Positions 39,445-47,769 of a stretch of 64,000 nt of DNA are shown here, in pieces (within the stretch, counting starts at the first letter, position 1; every line of letters starts with the position of its first letter). Below the pieces are notes generated by a model. The model had not been told where the DNA came from and ran no database searches. It worked only from the letters and a program-made list of their open reading frames with translations. The stretch covers positions 89,184 through 153,183 of the forward strand of contig NZ_JASHHX010000009.1 of NCBI RefSeq assembly GCF_030056575.1, given 5' to 3'. The position numbers were made by a program, and so were the translations under genes. This stretch comes from Rhodoblastus sp. 17X3. Its GTDB lineage: Bacteria; Pseudomonadota; Alphaproteobacteria; Rhizobiales; Beijerinckiaceae.

Positions 39445-40521
39445 TCACGCCAGCGCCGCCAACGCCTCCGTGCTGGCCTCGAACACGCCCTTTTCCGTGA
39501 TGATGCCGCTGACCAGCCGGGCCGGGGTGACGTCGAAGCCCGGATTGCGCGCTGGCGTGTCCTTCGGCGCGATGCGCACGGAGATCACTTCGCCATTGGG
39601 CGCGAGGCCCGGCATGAAGGTGACTTCCTCGGGCGCGCGCTCCTCGATGGGGATGAGGCGGCCCTCCGCCAGCGCGGGATCGAAGGTCGAGACCGGCGCG
39701 GCGACATAGAAGGGCAGGCCGCAATCGCGCGCCGCTAGCGCCTTGAGGTAGGTGCCGATCTTGTTGCAGGCGTCGCCATTGGCGGCGATGCGGTCGGCGC
39801 CGACAATGGCCATGTCGATCTCGCCGCGCTGCATCAGATGGCCGCCGGCGTTGTCGACGATCAGCGTGTGCGGGACCTTCTGCTGGCCCAGTTCGAAAGC
39901 GGTGAGCGAGGCGCCCTGGTTGCGCGGCCGCGTCTCGTCCACGAAGACATGCAGCGGAATGCCCGCGCCTTGAGCCTTGTAGATCGGCGCCGTGGCGGTG
40001 CCCCAATCGACCGTGGCGAGCCAGCCGGCGTTGCAATGGGTGAGGATGCGCACCGGCTGGCCGCCGCGCTTTTCCGCCATGGCGCGAATGAGGGTCAGGC
40101 CATGTTCGCCGATCGCCTCATTGCAGGCGATGTCCTTCTCCGCGAGGTGCTTGGCGAAGGCGAAGGCTGCGTCGCGGCGCATCTCCTCCGGCATGGGTTC
40201 GAGAAACTTTGTCATGCGCGCCAGCGCCCAGGCGAGGTTGACGGCGGTCGGTCGGGTCGCGCGCAGAACCTCCGCCGCATGGCGCATCGCGGAATCGGAT
40301 TGATCGGCGCGCAGGGCCAGCGCCATGCCATAGGCGGCGGTGACGCCGATCAAAGGCGCGCCGCGCACCAGCATGTCCTTGATGGCGCGGGCGGCGTCGT
40401 CAAGATCGCGCAGCAGCACATTGGCCACGGCATGGGGCAGGCGGGTCTGGTCGAGAATGAAGACGCCCTCGCCATTAGGGTCGGGCCAGATGGCGGTGCG
40501 TTTTTCGCCGTCGATCAGCAT
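39445..40521 (-). CDS. mtnA: S-methyl-5-thioribose-1-phosphate isomerase
   Basis: A 358-aa cytoplasmic isomerase that converts methylthioribose-1-phosphate to methylthioribulose-1-phosphate in methionine salvage. The catalytic Cys is in THCNAGWLATVDWGTA, the Asp in VGADRIAANGDACNKIGTY, and the substrate loop is RGAPLIGVTAAYG. The start at 40521 (MLIDGEKRTAIWP) overlaps the amidotransferase gene by 7 bp. Much longer frames upstream are out-of-frame artefacts of that gene. No other mtn gene is in the window. Confidence 0.94.
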   Translation of the reverse strand: MLIDGEKRTAIWPDPNGEGVFILDQTRLPHAVANVLLRDLDDAARAIKDMLVRGAPLIGVTAAYGMALALRADQSDSAMRHAAEVLRATRPTAVNLAWALARMTKFLEPMPEEMRRDAAFAFAKHLAEKDIACNEAIGEHGLTLIRAMAEKRGGQPVRILTHCNAGWLATVDWGTATAPIYKAQGAGIPLHVFVDETRPRNQGASLTAFELGQQKVPHTLIVDNAGGHLMQRGEIDMAIVGADRIAANGDACNKIGTYLKALAARDCGLPFYVAAPVSTFDPALAEGRLIPIEERAPEEVTFMPGLAPNGEVISVRIAPKDTPARNPGFDVTPARLVSGIITEKGVFEASTEALAALA

Positions 40522-41342
40522 GGAACGGTCCTTTTGGCGCGCGCGGGCTTTTCGCCGCCCGGCGGCTCGATGAAGAGGGTTGCGGCGACCTGGCCCTCGC
40601 GCAAGGCGAGCAGCGTGCCCGGCTTGATCGCGGTCCAGCTTTCGTCGCTGGTCAAAGGCCCGGTGGCGACCACGGTGACGCAATCGTTCGGCCCGGTCTC
40701 CTCGGCGAAATTCACCTTGCGATCCTCGTCGATCAGGGTCGCTTCGCCGAAGGGCGCCCGGCGCGTGAGGCAGGCGAGCCGCTTGCCACAGAAGGCGTAA
40801 AGCGTGCGGCTGTCGCTGAGCAGCATATTGAACACGCCGAGCCGCGCCAGTTTCGTGCTCAGCTGAAGGATTTCGCGGTCGAGCTGCGGCGGCGGGGGCA
40901 GGGACTCGAACCGCGTCCGCAATTGGTCGAGCATCCAGCAGAAGGCGTGTTCGCTGTCCGTGGTTCCAACCGGGCCATAGAAATCGAGCCGCAGGGTCTT
41001 GACCCCGCGCAATTGGCCATTGTGGGCGAAGGTCCAGACGCGGCCCCACAGCTCGCGGGAAAAGGGATGGGTGTTGGCGAGGGTGACGCGTCCGCGATTG
41101 GCCTGCCGGATATGGGCGATGACCGTGCGGCTCTTGATCGGATGCGAGCCGACGAATCGCGCGATGTCGGAACTCGCGGCGGGTTCGGGATCGTGGAAGG
41201 CGCGCGCCGACCGGCCTTCGTAAAAGGCGATGCCCCAGCCGTCGCGGTGTGGGCCCGCGCCGCCTCCGCGCCGGGCGAGGCCGGCGAAGGAAAAGCGAAT
41301 GTCGGTCGGGACATTCGCGCTCATACCGAGAAGCTCACACAT
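40515..41342 (-). CDS. Class II glutamine amidotransferase-like protein (YafJ-type)
   Basis: A 275-aa Ntn-type amidotransferase with nucleophile Cys2 (MCELLGMSANVP). It has GGGAGPHRDGWGIAFY, the oxyanion and Arg region VIAHIRQANRGRVTLANTHP, and FAHNGQLRGVKTL. It has no synthetase domain, like E. coli YafJ, so it is likely a stand-alone glutaminase or a partner enzyme of unknown acceptor. It overlaps mtnA by 7 bp, so both are probably made from one transcript. Confidence 0.88.
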   Translation of the reverse strand: MCELLGMSANVPTDIRFSFAGLARRGGGAGPHRDGWGIAFYEGRSARAFHDPEPAASSDIARFVGSHPIKSRTVIAHIRQANRGRVTLANTHPFSRELWGRVWTFAHNGQLRGVKTLRLDFYGPVGTTDSEHAFCWMLDQLRTRFESLPPPPQLDREILQLSTKLARLGVFNMLLSDSRTLYAFCGKRLACLTRRAPFGEATLIDEDRKVNFAEETGPNDCVTVVATGPLTSDESWTAIKPGTLLALREGQVAATLFIEPPGGEKPARAKRTVPC

Positions 41343-41400
41343 TGGGGGCCGGCGCTAGAAAAGTCAGCTAAACCGGCATAGCCAAGGATTTTGCGCGCGC

Positions 41401-41450
41401 CAAGGTTTTTTCCGTGCCGCAAGGGTTTTTCGGCGCCGCAAGAGGTTTTT
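41401..41450. repeat. Imperfect repeats of CAAG-GG-T5 type
   Basis: Three degenerate copies of roughly CCGCAAGGGTTTTT lie in the gap between the amidotransferase and the small His-rich protein gene. Function is not apparent. Confidence 0.4.
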
Positions 41451-41528
41451 GCGCTGGCCGGAGAGCAACCCGATCAGCTCCTCGTCGTTATCTGGCCGGA
41501 TTCGCGATCTGCCGTAATGTCGACGAAA

Positions 41529-41777
41529 CTAGTGATAATGATGACGGTGGCTGCGGTGATGGCGCTGCGGAGCGCCCACCACGCCTTTGACGCCGCCAAC
41601 AACGCCCCCGGTGACTCCACCGACAACGCCGCCAACTGCGGCGCCAACCGGGCCAGCCGCGCGCCCACCTTCGGCGGCGCCTCGCTGGCCGCCTTGAATA
41701 ACGCCCTGAGCCTGGGCGCCGAGAGGCATCGAAAGAGCGGCGAGAATGAAAGCGGCTTTGATCAAGCGGGTTTTCAT
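41529..41777 (-). CDS. Small secreted Gly-rich protein with His-rich tail
   Basis: An 82-aa exported protein. A signal peptide (MKTRLIKAAFILAALSMPLG, cleaved after AQA) is followed by a Gly/Val-rich stretch (GAAVGGVVGGVTGGVVGGVK), which could insert in a membrane or self-assemble, and a C-terminal tail RHHRSHRHHYH with six His in eleven residues. Such a tail could bind nickel, zinc or copper. AAGGAG lies 8 bases before the ATG. The upstream DNA (41780-41840) is unusually AT-rich and likely holds its promoter. The family is not recognised. Confidence 0.8.
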   Translation of the reverse strand: MKTRLIKAAFILAALSMPLGAQAQGVIQGGQRGAAEGGRAAGPVGAAVGGVVGGVTGGVVGGVKGVVGAPQRHHRSHRHHYH

Positions 41778-42165
41778 AAGAAAACTCCTTTTTAAATCCG
41801 GTCCTCGACCAAAATATGAATATTTACTATCGATTAATAACCCCCTCGGTTGCTGCCGGTTCCGTGAGCGCCCGGAAAACGGCTAGAGGAAATTGGCGGC
41901 ATGGCGAGGGATCAGTTCATTTAAAGAATGCCGCTCATAGCGCCGCGCCGGATCGAGGCCCATCGCGCCGCTCTTCACGCATTGCAGCAAAATACCGCCG
42001 CCGTCGGAGCGGCGATCGCCAGGTTGACATGGTTCGCATGGCGCGAAGCGGTCACGGGCGCGCCAGATATCCGCCGGCCGAATGATCCGCGGAATTATCG
42101 CCGAACAGTCTGCCATACCGTTGGAAATCAACGATCTTGCCGACGATGATGAGGGTAATTTGAAA
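41778..42165. other. Intergenic region between the His-rich protein and tRNA-His
   Basis: About 390 bp. The first 60 bp are AT-rich and promoter-like for the minus-strand gene. Short frames further on have no ribosome-binding site or recognisable product. There is no attachment-site duplicate of the tRNA end and no integrase fragment. Confidence 0.5.
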
Positions 42166-42242
42166 TGGTACCGCCACCCCGGCTCGAACGGGGGACCTCT
42201 AGATCCACAATCTAGCGCTCTAACCAACTGAGCTATGGCGGC
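42166..42242 (-). tRNA. tRNA-His (GTG anticodon)
   Basis: A 77-nt cloverleaf with encoded CCA. The acceptor is GCCGCCA / TGGCGGT, the D arm GCTCAGTTGGTTAGAGC, the anticodon stem CTAGA-TTGTGGA-TCTAG with GTG at 34-36, and the T loop GTTCGAG. The acceptor ends with a G1-U72 wobble and discriminator A73. This fits the alphaproteobacterial tRNA-His class that lacks the G-1:C73 identity pair, although a G happens to be encoded at position -1. Confidence 0.96.
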
Positions 42243-42340
42243 CGATTTGTCGGCGGAACCTAAAGCGGAGAGCGCGCGATTGCAAGAGCATCGCGCGCTC
42301 AAAATTCGAGCCTGTGGATTGGCCGGTCCGTAACGTCGAT

Positions 42341-42363
42341 CGGCGAAGCGCGGGGCTTCGCCG
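42341..42363. terminator. Hairpin after the phasin operon
   Basis: CGGCGAAGC / GCTTCGCCG forms a 9-bp stem with a 5-base loop, 7 bp after the last phasin stop. There is no T-run on the minus strand, so termination may be weak. Confidence 0.5.
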
Positions 42364-42369
42364 AAAGGG

Positions 42370-42816
42370 TCAGTTGGACTTGAAGGCCTTGTCCAGATGC
42401 TCCTTGAGCGGGCCGGCCGCATCGGCGGCGACCTGCTGCGCAAGAGCGGTGAGCTCCTTGGCCTGCGCGGTCAGAGTCTCATATTGCTTGCGCAAATGTT
42501 CGCTCTGCAAGGAGATGGCCTCGCTCACGCTGCGGACGCCGGCGAGGGCCTGCACATATTCCACCGAAGCGGCGGCGTTGGCCTGATAGGCCTCGACCGC
42601 CTTGGCGGAAAAAGCCTGCAGGCTCTTGCTGGCGGCGGTGAACGAGGTTTCCAGCGAGGCCACGGTCTCGGCTGCCGCCTGCTTGGCGGCCGTCTGGACC
42701 TTCTTGACCTCGGCCACAGCCGCTGCGGGAGCGGCGGCCGCTTCCGTTACGACCTTGGCGACCGGCGCTTCGGCGGCCGGCGCAGCCGTTTTGGTTTTGC
42801 GCGGACCGCTCGCCAT
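42370..42816 (-). CDS. Phasin family protein (second gene)
   Basis: A 148-aa phasin, an amphipathic coat protein of PHB granules. About 45 N-terminal residues are Ala/Pro/Lys-rich (ASGPRKTKTAAPAAEAPVAK). A helical phasin domain follows (AAKQAAAETVASLETSFTAA, KSLQAFSAKAVEAYQANAAA, SVEYVQALAGVRSVSEAISL, EHLRKQYETLTAQAKELTAL). The Ala-rich N terminus resembles that of PhaF-like histone-like phasins, but it is too short for DNA binding to be claimed. Its ATG overlaps the upstream phasin stop as TAATG, so the two phasins are translationally coupled. Confidence 0.88.
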   Translation of the reverse strand: MASGPRKTKTAAPAAEAPVAKVVTEAAAAPAAAVAEVKKVQTAAKQAAAETVASLETSFTAASKSLQAFSAKAVEAYQANAAASVEYVQALAGVRSVSEAISLQSEHLRKQYETLTAQAKELTALAQQVAADAAGPLKEHLDKAFKSN

Positions 42817-43187
42817 TACTTGGCTTCCGTCGAGGTCGCGACAACCTTCTTCACGGCTTCGCCGAGAACCTTGGCCTGCTCCTGAACGGCCGAAACCTGG
42901 GTCTTCAGGAATTCGGACTGGATCGCGAGAATTTCCTTGGGGTCCTTCGCCTTGACGAGCTTTTCGGCGAGGTCGAAAGCGGCCTTGACGTTGGCTTCCG
43001 CGAAGCCGATCGCCTTGGAGCTGACTTCCTTGGCGCTGCTGGAAACGGTTTCCGCAACGGCTTCGGACTGGGCGGACGCCTTCTGGGCGGCGGCGACGAA
43101 GCTGTCAAAGGCCTTGCGGGCCTGGTCGACGGTCTTTTCCGCGAATTCGCGAACTTCGGCAGGAATTTCGAGGTTGAGGTTGCTCAT
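42816..43187 (-). CDS. Phasin family protein (first gene)
   Basis: A 123-aa phasin consisting almost entirely of the helical phasin domain: PAEVREFAEKTVDQARKAFD, FVAAAQKASAQSEAVAETVS, FAEANVKAAFDLAEKLVKAK and LAIQSEFLKTQVSAVQEQAK. Phasins cover PHB granules, limit their size and exclude other proteins. It is led by a promoter whose -35 box is overlapped by a TGCG-N-CGCA palindrome, the kind of site used by PHB-responsive PhaR repressors. It is coupled to the second phasin through TAATG. Confidence 0.92.
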   Translation of the reverse strand: MSNLNLEIPAEVREFAEKTVDQARKAFDSFVAAAQKASAQSEAVAETVSSSAKEVSSKAIGFAEANVKAAFDLAEKLVKAKDPKEILAIQSEFLKTQVSAVQEQAKVLGEAVKKVVATSTEAK

Positions 43188-43264
43188 GGATCATCCCTTG
43201 CGTTGAGCGGCCGGGCTGTTGTCGAAAATTCCCGCGCCCGCGCCAAATTGGTATTGCGCTTTGC

Positions 43265-43293
43265 TTTATAGCCAACAATTTGTTGCGCCGCAA
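43265..43293 (-). promoter_or_regulatory. Phasin operon promoter
   Basis: Read on the minus strand, TTGCGG (43288-43293), a 17-bp spacer and TATAAA (43265-43270) form a plausible sigma-70 promoter about 78 bp before the phasin ATG. Confidence 0.6.
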
Positions 43294-43312
43294 TAGGACT
43301 TTGTGCGGCGCA
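43284..43312. promoter_or_regulatory. Paired TGCG-N-CGCA palindromes at the phasin promoter
   Basis: TGCGCCGCA (43284-43292, overlapping the -35 box) and TGCGGCGCA (43304-43312) are 20 bp apart and both flanked by AA/TT-rich bases. The same palindrome is paired at the mmgR-like sRNA promoter. A PhaR/AniA-type repressor is the likely reader. One copy also occurs inside a coding region (35343-35351), so single matches are not informative. Confidence 0.65.
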
Positions 43313-43412
43313 ACAAAACGTTTCTCACACCCGCAGCCAAGCGTTGTTAATCATAAGGGCAGTTCGCTGGGAATGAAATGGATCAAATATGGATTCGGGG
43401 CTGCCGACGTGG

Positions 43413-43427
43413 TTAGCTTTTCATTAA
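43413..43427. promoter_or_regulatory. Near-match CtrA box before pdhS
   Basis: TTAG-CTTTTCA-TTAA differs by one base from the CtrA consensus TTAA-N7-TTAA. It lies 68-82 bp upstream of the pdhS start. Confidence 0.4.
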
Positions 43428-43494
43428 GGTAACCACGATTCCGGCCGCAGAGTCGCGCGGCCGCGCCAGACGCTCCAGAGGAGCCAGTTGACGC

Positions 43495-46389
43495 ATGGCT
43501 GACAATATCGCGAACGGGCGACAAAGCGCGGAAGTCGCGGCGGCTCTGGCCGATCCGGCAGTCGCCTCGCTGGCGCGCGCCGGCGCTCCGGTCCTCGTCG
43601 CCGGGGGCGACCCCGCGCGCGTGATCTACGCCAATGATTCGGCGCTCGCCCTGTTCGGCGCGAGCGACTGCGGAGCCTTGACGCCAAAGCTGTTCGGTTC
43701 CGATCTGCCGGGTTCGCTGCGCCTTGCCGAACTCGCGCGCAGCATCCTGCCCGGCGCCGCCGCGCGGCTGGAGCGGCTGTCGTTCATTGGCGCGGATCTG
43801 CCGGGCGCGATCACCGCCCTGTGCCGGCGCACGGCGGGCGATCCCTCGCTTTTCGTTCTCGCCGGCCTCGGCCTGCGTGCTGGCCGCCTCCGCGCGCGGC
43901 CCGCCGCCGCGCCGCAGGCTGCCGCTTCCCACGCCGAGCCGCACCCCGCCGTTTCCGACGAGACGGTTGCGGTTGACGGCCTCGGCGCGATCCGCGCGCA
44001 GTTGCAGACACGGTTTCCTGGCCTTGCGCCCGCGCGTTTCCTGTGGCGGACCGATTCCCGGAACATCGTGCTTCAGGTGACGCCGCCGCTGGCCGAGATC
44101 GTCGGCCCGGGCTGCGCCGATCTGGTCGGCCGCGATCTGATCGAGGCGGCGGAGACGCTGGGTTTCGACCCGAGCGGCGAACTTGCCGAGGCTTTGCGCG
44201 CGCAGGCGACTTTCAGCCGCGTCGATGTCGATTGGCCGATCGCCGGGGCCTCCGCCGCCGCGCCCGTGACGCTCGGCGCCTTGCCCGTGTTCGATCATGG
44301 CGCGCATTTCGAAGGCTGGCGCGGCTTTGGCGTCATCCATCTCGATCGCCTGCGGCAAGCGCCCTTCGTCGCCGGCCTGTTCCAGGCGCAGGATGCGTCC
44401 GCGCCGGACGAGCCGCCCGCAAGGGAAGAGCCGGCGAGCGGCGACTCGTTCCTGTCCGAGCATCCGCCCTCCAAGGCTGAGCCGACTGAAACCGCGCCTT
44501 CCGAGCCTGCGCCTTCCGAGCCTGCGCCCGCCGAAATGGCGCCCATCGGGATATGGCCGCCGGAATTTTCCGGCGTCGTGGTGCCCTTGCGCCCCCTGGC
44601 GCACGGCCGGCCCGTGACGAGCGGCGAGCCGGCGGAATATTCCGGGGGAGCGGAGCCGAACGGCGCATCTGCTCGTGACGGCGAGGATGCGGAATCGTCG
44701 CTGGTCACGCTGGCGCCGCACGAGCGTTCGGCCTTTCGCGAAATCGCCCGCGCGCTTGGCGCGCGCGGTCCTTTGGAAGCCGGAGATGAGGCCCCCGTCG
44801 CCCCGCCTGCTTCTCCGCCCGCTACTCCGTCCGCTTCTTGGCCCGCAGAGCCGCAGGAAACCGTCGAGCCGCCGGCTTCGCCTGAGGCCGTCGAAGTCCG
44901 GCCCGCGGAAAAATTCGATGCGCTATTCGCGGAGGCCCTGCCGGTGGGCCTCGTCGCCAGCCGCGGCGCGACCCTGCTCTACGCCAATCGCCTGGCGCTC
45001 GACTGGCTCGGCTATGCCGATCTCGCCGCCTTCAGCGCGGCGGGAGGGCTTCGGGCCTCCAGCCGGTTCGTCGCCGCCGAGCTGGCGCCGGGACAGAAAC
45101 GCACGCTGCTCCTGCGCGGCGCGAATGGCGAGGCCATATCCGCCGACGCCCATTGCGCGCGCGTCGACTGGGACGGCGGCCCGGCCGATCTCGTGACCTT
45201 GATCCGCCCATCGGCGACCGCGCTGGAGCAGCGGGTCGGCGTGATCGAGGCGAGCCTGCGCCAGCGCGAATCGGAGATCGACGAGATCCAGTCCATGGTG
45301 GATGCGGCCGCCGACGGCGTGGTCCTCATCAACGCCGATGGGGCGATTCTCGGTCTCGACCGCGCTGCGGAGGCCTTGCTGGATTATGACCGCAATCAGG
45401 TCGCCGGCGAGAATTTCACCATTCTGCTCGCCCGCGAATCCCATGTGTCGGCGCTCGAATATTTCACCCGCGCCAAGGCCGGGGCGGAAAAGCGCGGGCG
45501 CGAGGCGATCGGGCGCACGCGGCAGGGCGCGACGACGCCCCTGCATCTGACTATCGGCCGGCTAGGCAAGACGGTGGAAGGCAAATATTGCCTGATCCTG
45601 CGCGACATGAGCCATTGGCGCCAGTCCGAGCGCGCGATGGACGAAGCGCGCGCGCGGGCCGAGCGCGACAGCCAGGCCAAGTCCGAATTCCTCGCCAAGG
45701 TCAGCCACGAGATCCGCACCCCGCTCAACGCCATTCTCGGCTTCGCCGAGGTGATCATGGACGAGCGCTTCGGGCCGGTCGGCAATGAACGCTACAAGGA
45801 TTATCTGCGCGACATCCATTCCTCCGGCGCCCATGTCATGAGTCTGGTCAACGACCTGCTCGACCTGTCCAAGATCGAGGCGGGCAAGCTGGACCTGTCC
45901 GTCGTGGCGGTGGACGCCAACCGCGTCGTGGCGGAATGCGTGTCGCTGATCCAGCCTCAGGCCAATCGCGAAAAGGTCATCACCCGGCTCGCCTTGGCGA
46001 CGCGGCTGCCGCCGATTCACGCTGACGAGCGCTCCCTGCGCCAGATCGTGCTGAACCTGCTGGCCAACGCCGTGCGCTACAACGAGCCGGGCGGGCAGGT
46101 CATCGTCTCGACCGCGCTCAGCGATTCCGGCCATGCCGTGCTGCGCGTCAAGGATACCGGAATCGGCATGACGGAAAGCGAATTGGGCGCCGCGCTCGAA
46201 CCTTTTCGCCAGGTCGCGCCGTCGCGCGGCGGCACCGGCCTTGGCCTGCCGCTGACCAAGGCTTTGGCCGAAGCCAATGGCGCCGGCTTCTCCATCAAGA
46301 GCCGCAAGAATGAAGGCACTCTGGTCGAGGTCGTTTTTCCGCTCGCGCCGGGCGCGGAGCAGGTCTCGGCCGGCGGGGGCAAGCGTTAG
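43495..46389 (+). CDS. pdhS: PdhS/PleC/DivJ-family cell-cycle sensor histidine kinase
   Basis: A 964-aa soluble kinase without membrane segments. The N-terminal ~300 residues hold PAS-like segments ([15 protein letters not shown]). A ~170-residue Pro/Glu/Ala-rich linker contains the repeat [11 protein letters not shown]. Further PAS domains follow around 480-720 ([39 protein letters not shown]). The HisKA box is [20 protein letters not shown] with His738, then [19 protein letters not shown], the hallmark of DivJ/PleC/PdhS kinases that act on DivK. ATPase motifs are [18 protein letters not shown] and GGTGLGL. Brucella PdhS is a similar long cytoplasmic protein placed at the old pole. Confidence 0.9.
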   Translation: MADNIANGRQSAEVAAALADPAVASLARAGAPVLVAGGDPARVIYANDSALALFGASDCGALTPKLFGSDLPGSLRLAELARSILPGAAARLERLSFIGADLPGAITALCRRTAGDPSLFVLAGLGLRAGRLRARPAAAPQAAASHAEPHPAVSDETVAVDGLGAIRAQLQTRFPGLAPARFLWRTDSRNIVLQVTPPLAEIVGPGCADLVGRDLIEAAETLGFDPSGELAEALRAQATFSRVDVDWPIAGASAAAPVTLGALPVFDHGAHFEGWRGFGVIHLDRLRQAPFVAGLFQAQDASAPDEPPAREEPASGDSFLSEHPPSKAEPTETAPSEPAPSEPAPAEMAPIGIWPPEFSGVVVPLRPLAHGRPVTSGEPAEYSGGAEPNGASARDGEDAESSLVTLAPHERSAFREIARALGARGPLEAGDEAPVAPPASPPATPSASWPAEPQETVEPPASPEAVEVRPAEKFDALFAEALPVGLVASRGATLLYANRLALDWLGYADLAAFSAAGGLRASSRFVAAELAPGQKRTLLLRGANGEAISADAHCARVDWDGGPADLVTLIRPSATALEQRVGVIEASLRQRESEIDEIQSMVDAAADGVVLINADGAILGLDRAAEALLDYDRNQVAGENFTILLARESHVSALEYFTRAKAGAEKRGREAIGRTRQGATTPLHLTIGRLGKTVEGKYCLILRDMSHWRQSERAMDEARARAERDSQAKSEFLAKVSHEIRTPLNAILGFAEVIMDERFGPVGNERYKDYLRDIHSSGAHVMSLVNDLLDLSKIEAGKLDLSVVAVDANRVVAECVSLIQPQANREKVITRLALATRLPPIHADERSLRQIVLNLLANAVRYNEPGGQVIVSTALSDSGHAVLRVKDTGIGMTESELGAALEPFRQVAPSRGGTGLGLPLTKALAEANGAGFSIKSRKNEGTLVEVVFPLAPGAEQVSAGGGKR

Positions 46390-46398
46390 GAGGGGCCT

Positions 46399-46677
46399 AT
46401 GGACGCGTCAATGCGCGAACGCCTGAGTCTGGCCGGCCTGACCGCCGCCGACATCGCCTGGTTCGAGTCGTTCGGCTGCGATGACGCCCGTGTGCCCAAG
46501 CCGCGCGCGGGGGAGATCCCGGATTACCGGCGCCGCGAGGCGGCGCTCAACGCCAGCGTCGCCGCGCTCAGTTTCGCCGAACGGGGCGAGTCAAGCGAAG
46601 GCCGCCTTGCGGCGGCCATCGGAGCTTTGATCGCCGACGCCGAGGACGAAGCCGAGGGCGCCGATTCGGATGAGTGA
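46399..46677 (+). CDS. Hypothetical small acidic protein downstream of pdhS
   Basis: A 92-aa soluble protein beginning MDASMRERLSLAGLTAADIA with WFESFGCDDARVPKPRAGEI, and an acidic C terminus (DAEDEAEGADSDE). No domain is recognised. It starts 9 bp after pdhS with AGGAGGGG upstream, so co-transcription and expression are likely, and a link to the kinase is possible but unproven. It converges with the outer-membrane protein gene, 5 bp away. Confidence 0.65.
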   Translation: MDASMRERLSLAGLTAADIAWFESFGCDDARVPKPRAGEIPDYRRREAALNASVAALSFAERGESSEGRLAAAIGALIADAEDEAEGADSDE

Positions 46678-46682
46678 GGGCC

Positions 46683-47543
46683 TCAGCCGTCCGGCGTGAT
46701 GCGAATGCCCGCCCGGAACTGCTGCGAGGTCATCTTCGGCCCAAGATCGAGGAAGCGATAGCCGACGTCGAACTTCAGCAGGCTGGAAATGTCGTAGGAG
46801 AAGCCCGCCATCAGCGCATAGGCGAAATTATAGTTGGTGACGTTCGGACCGGAGTTGTTCGCATAGCCGAGATGGAAGCAGGGCACGCCGCCAATTCCGG
46901 TATTGCCGCCGCAATAGCTGTTGCCGTCGCCGTAGAGAGTCCCGTTTATGAAGCGATAGGTGACGTTGGCTTGCGAATGGACATAGGCGAGGCCGGCGCC
47001 GACGCCGACATAAGGCGTGAGCCCATACCAGTGGCCGAGATCGAGATAGGCGTTCAGCAGATAGACGTTGGCGGTGACCTTCGCCCAGGGATTGGCCGTG
47101 CAGCTGATGCTGTCGATATTGCCCGGGGTGGTCGGGTTGACCTGAACGGGGCAGCCAGGCGGATAGAGTCCACCGAAGGAGGAGGCGGGATAGCCGACGC
47201 CGCCGATGCCCGATCCGGGCAGGACGATCATGTTCTTCTTCTCGACCGGCGTCATGTAGTCGAACGTGGCGTCGACGCGGAAGAAGGGATTGAACTGATA
47301 GCCGGCGCCGATTGTCGCGCCGAAATTCGTGTTCGAGAGCGTCCCGAAAATGTTCGAATTGTAGCTCGCGTCATAGACGTTGGCGTCTGCGCGCAGATAC
47401 CAGCCGGAGCCCAGCTCGACGATGGGGGAAGATTCTGGCTGGTAGACCGGGGGCAGGCTGAGATCGGCTGCTTCGGCGGCCAGCGTTCCGCCGGCGGTCC
47501 AGGCCATGAGCGCGGCGGCGGCCGCATGAATGGTCCTACGCAT
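46683..47543 (-). CDS. Omp25/31-like outer-membrane beta-barrel protein A
   Basis: A 286-aa outer-membrane protein. The signal peptide (MRRTIHAAAAALMAWTAGGT, cleaved after AEA) is followed by alternating beta strands such as SGWYLRADANVYDASYNSN, FGATIGAGYQFNPFFRVDAT, YAYALMAGFSYDISSLLKFD-like segments and the end KFDVGYRFLDLGPKM. Strand patterns and the repeated YxLxxGxxY style fit the Omp25/Omp31 eight-stranded porin-like family of Hyphomicrobiales. It ends in RITPDG rather than an aromatic residue, which is unusual for barrels. A canonical CtrA-type box lies 68 bp upstream. Confidence 0.85.
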   Translation of the reverse strand: MRRTIHAAAAALMAWTAGGTLAAEAADLSLPPVYQPESSPIVELGSGWYLRADANVYDASYNSNIFGTLSNTNFGATIGAGYQFNPFFRVDATFDYMTPVEKKNMIVLPGSGIGGVGYPASSFGGLYPPGCPVQVNPTTPGNIDSISCTANPWAKVTANVYLLNAYLDLGHWYGLTPYVGVGAGLAYVHSQANVTYRFINGTLYGDGNSYCGGNTGIGGVPCFHLGYANNSGPNVTNYNFAYALMAGFSYDISSLLKFDVGYRFLDLGPKMTSQQFRAGIRITPDG

Positions 47544-47610
47544 GTCTTTCCTCTTCGACAGCCACTGCGCGACGCTGCGCCAATCATGGAAAGACTGTGA
47601 AGGAAGAGGG

Positions 47611-47625
47611 TTAATCGCGACTTAA
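47611..47625. promoter_or_regulatory. CtrA-type box TTAA-TCGCGAC-TTAA
   Basis: An exact TTAA-N7-TTAA match, 68-82 bp upstream of the minus-strand outer-membrane protein gene, followed by another TTAAC at 47628. This is the consensus of the cell-cycle regulator CtrA, which is reported to control Omp25 in Brucella. Confidence 0.7.
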
Positions 47626-47716
47626 CCTTAACGCCGTCTTTGCGAGAAAATTTTGAAAACGCCGTCGTTTTTTCTTTTGCGGCGCAGCAAAGCGCGAAAA
47701 CGCGCCGCCAAATAGC

Positions 47717-47747
47717 AAAAAGGCCTTCCGCGAGAGCGCGGAAGGCC
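47717..47747 (-). terminator. Terminator of outer-membrane protein B
   Basis: GGCCTTCCGCG / CGCGGAAGGCC is an 11-bp perfect stem with a 4-base loop. On the minus strand it is followed by TTTTT, 22 bp after the stop of the 47770-48663 gene. Confidence 0.92.
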
Positions 47748-47769
47748 AAACTTGGGAAGTGCGCGCCGC

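Noticed and set aside
41928..42149. A 73-codon frame next to tRNA-His, possibly an integrase remnant
   Set aside because: It has no ribosome-binding site, no recognisable motif and no duplicate of the tRNA 3' end in the flanks.
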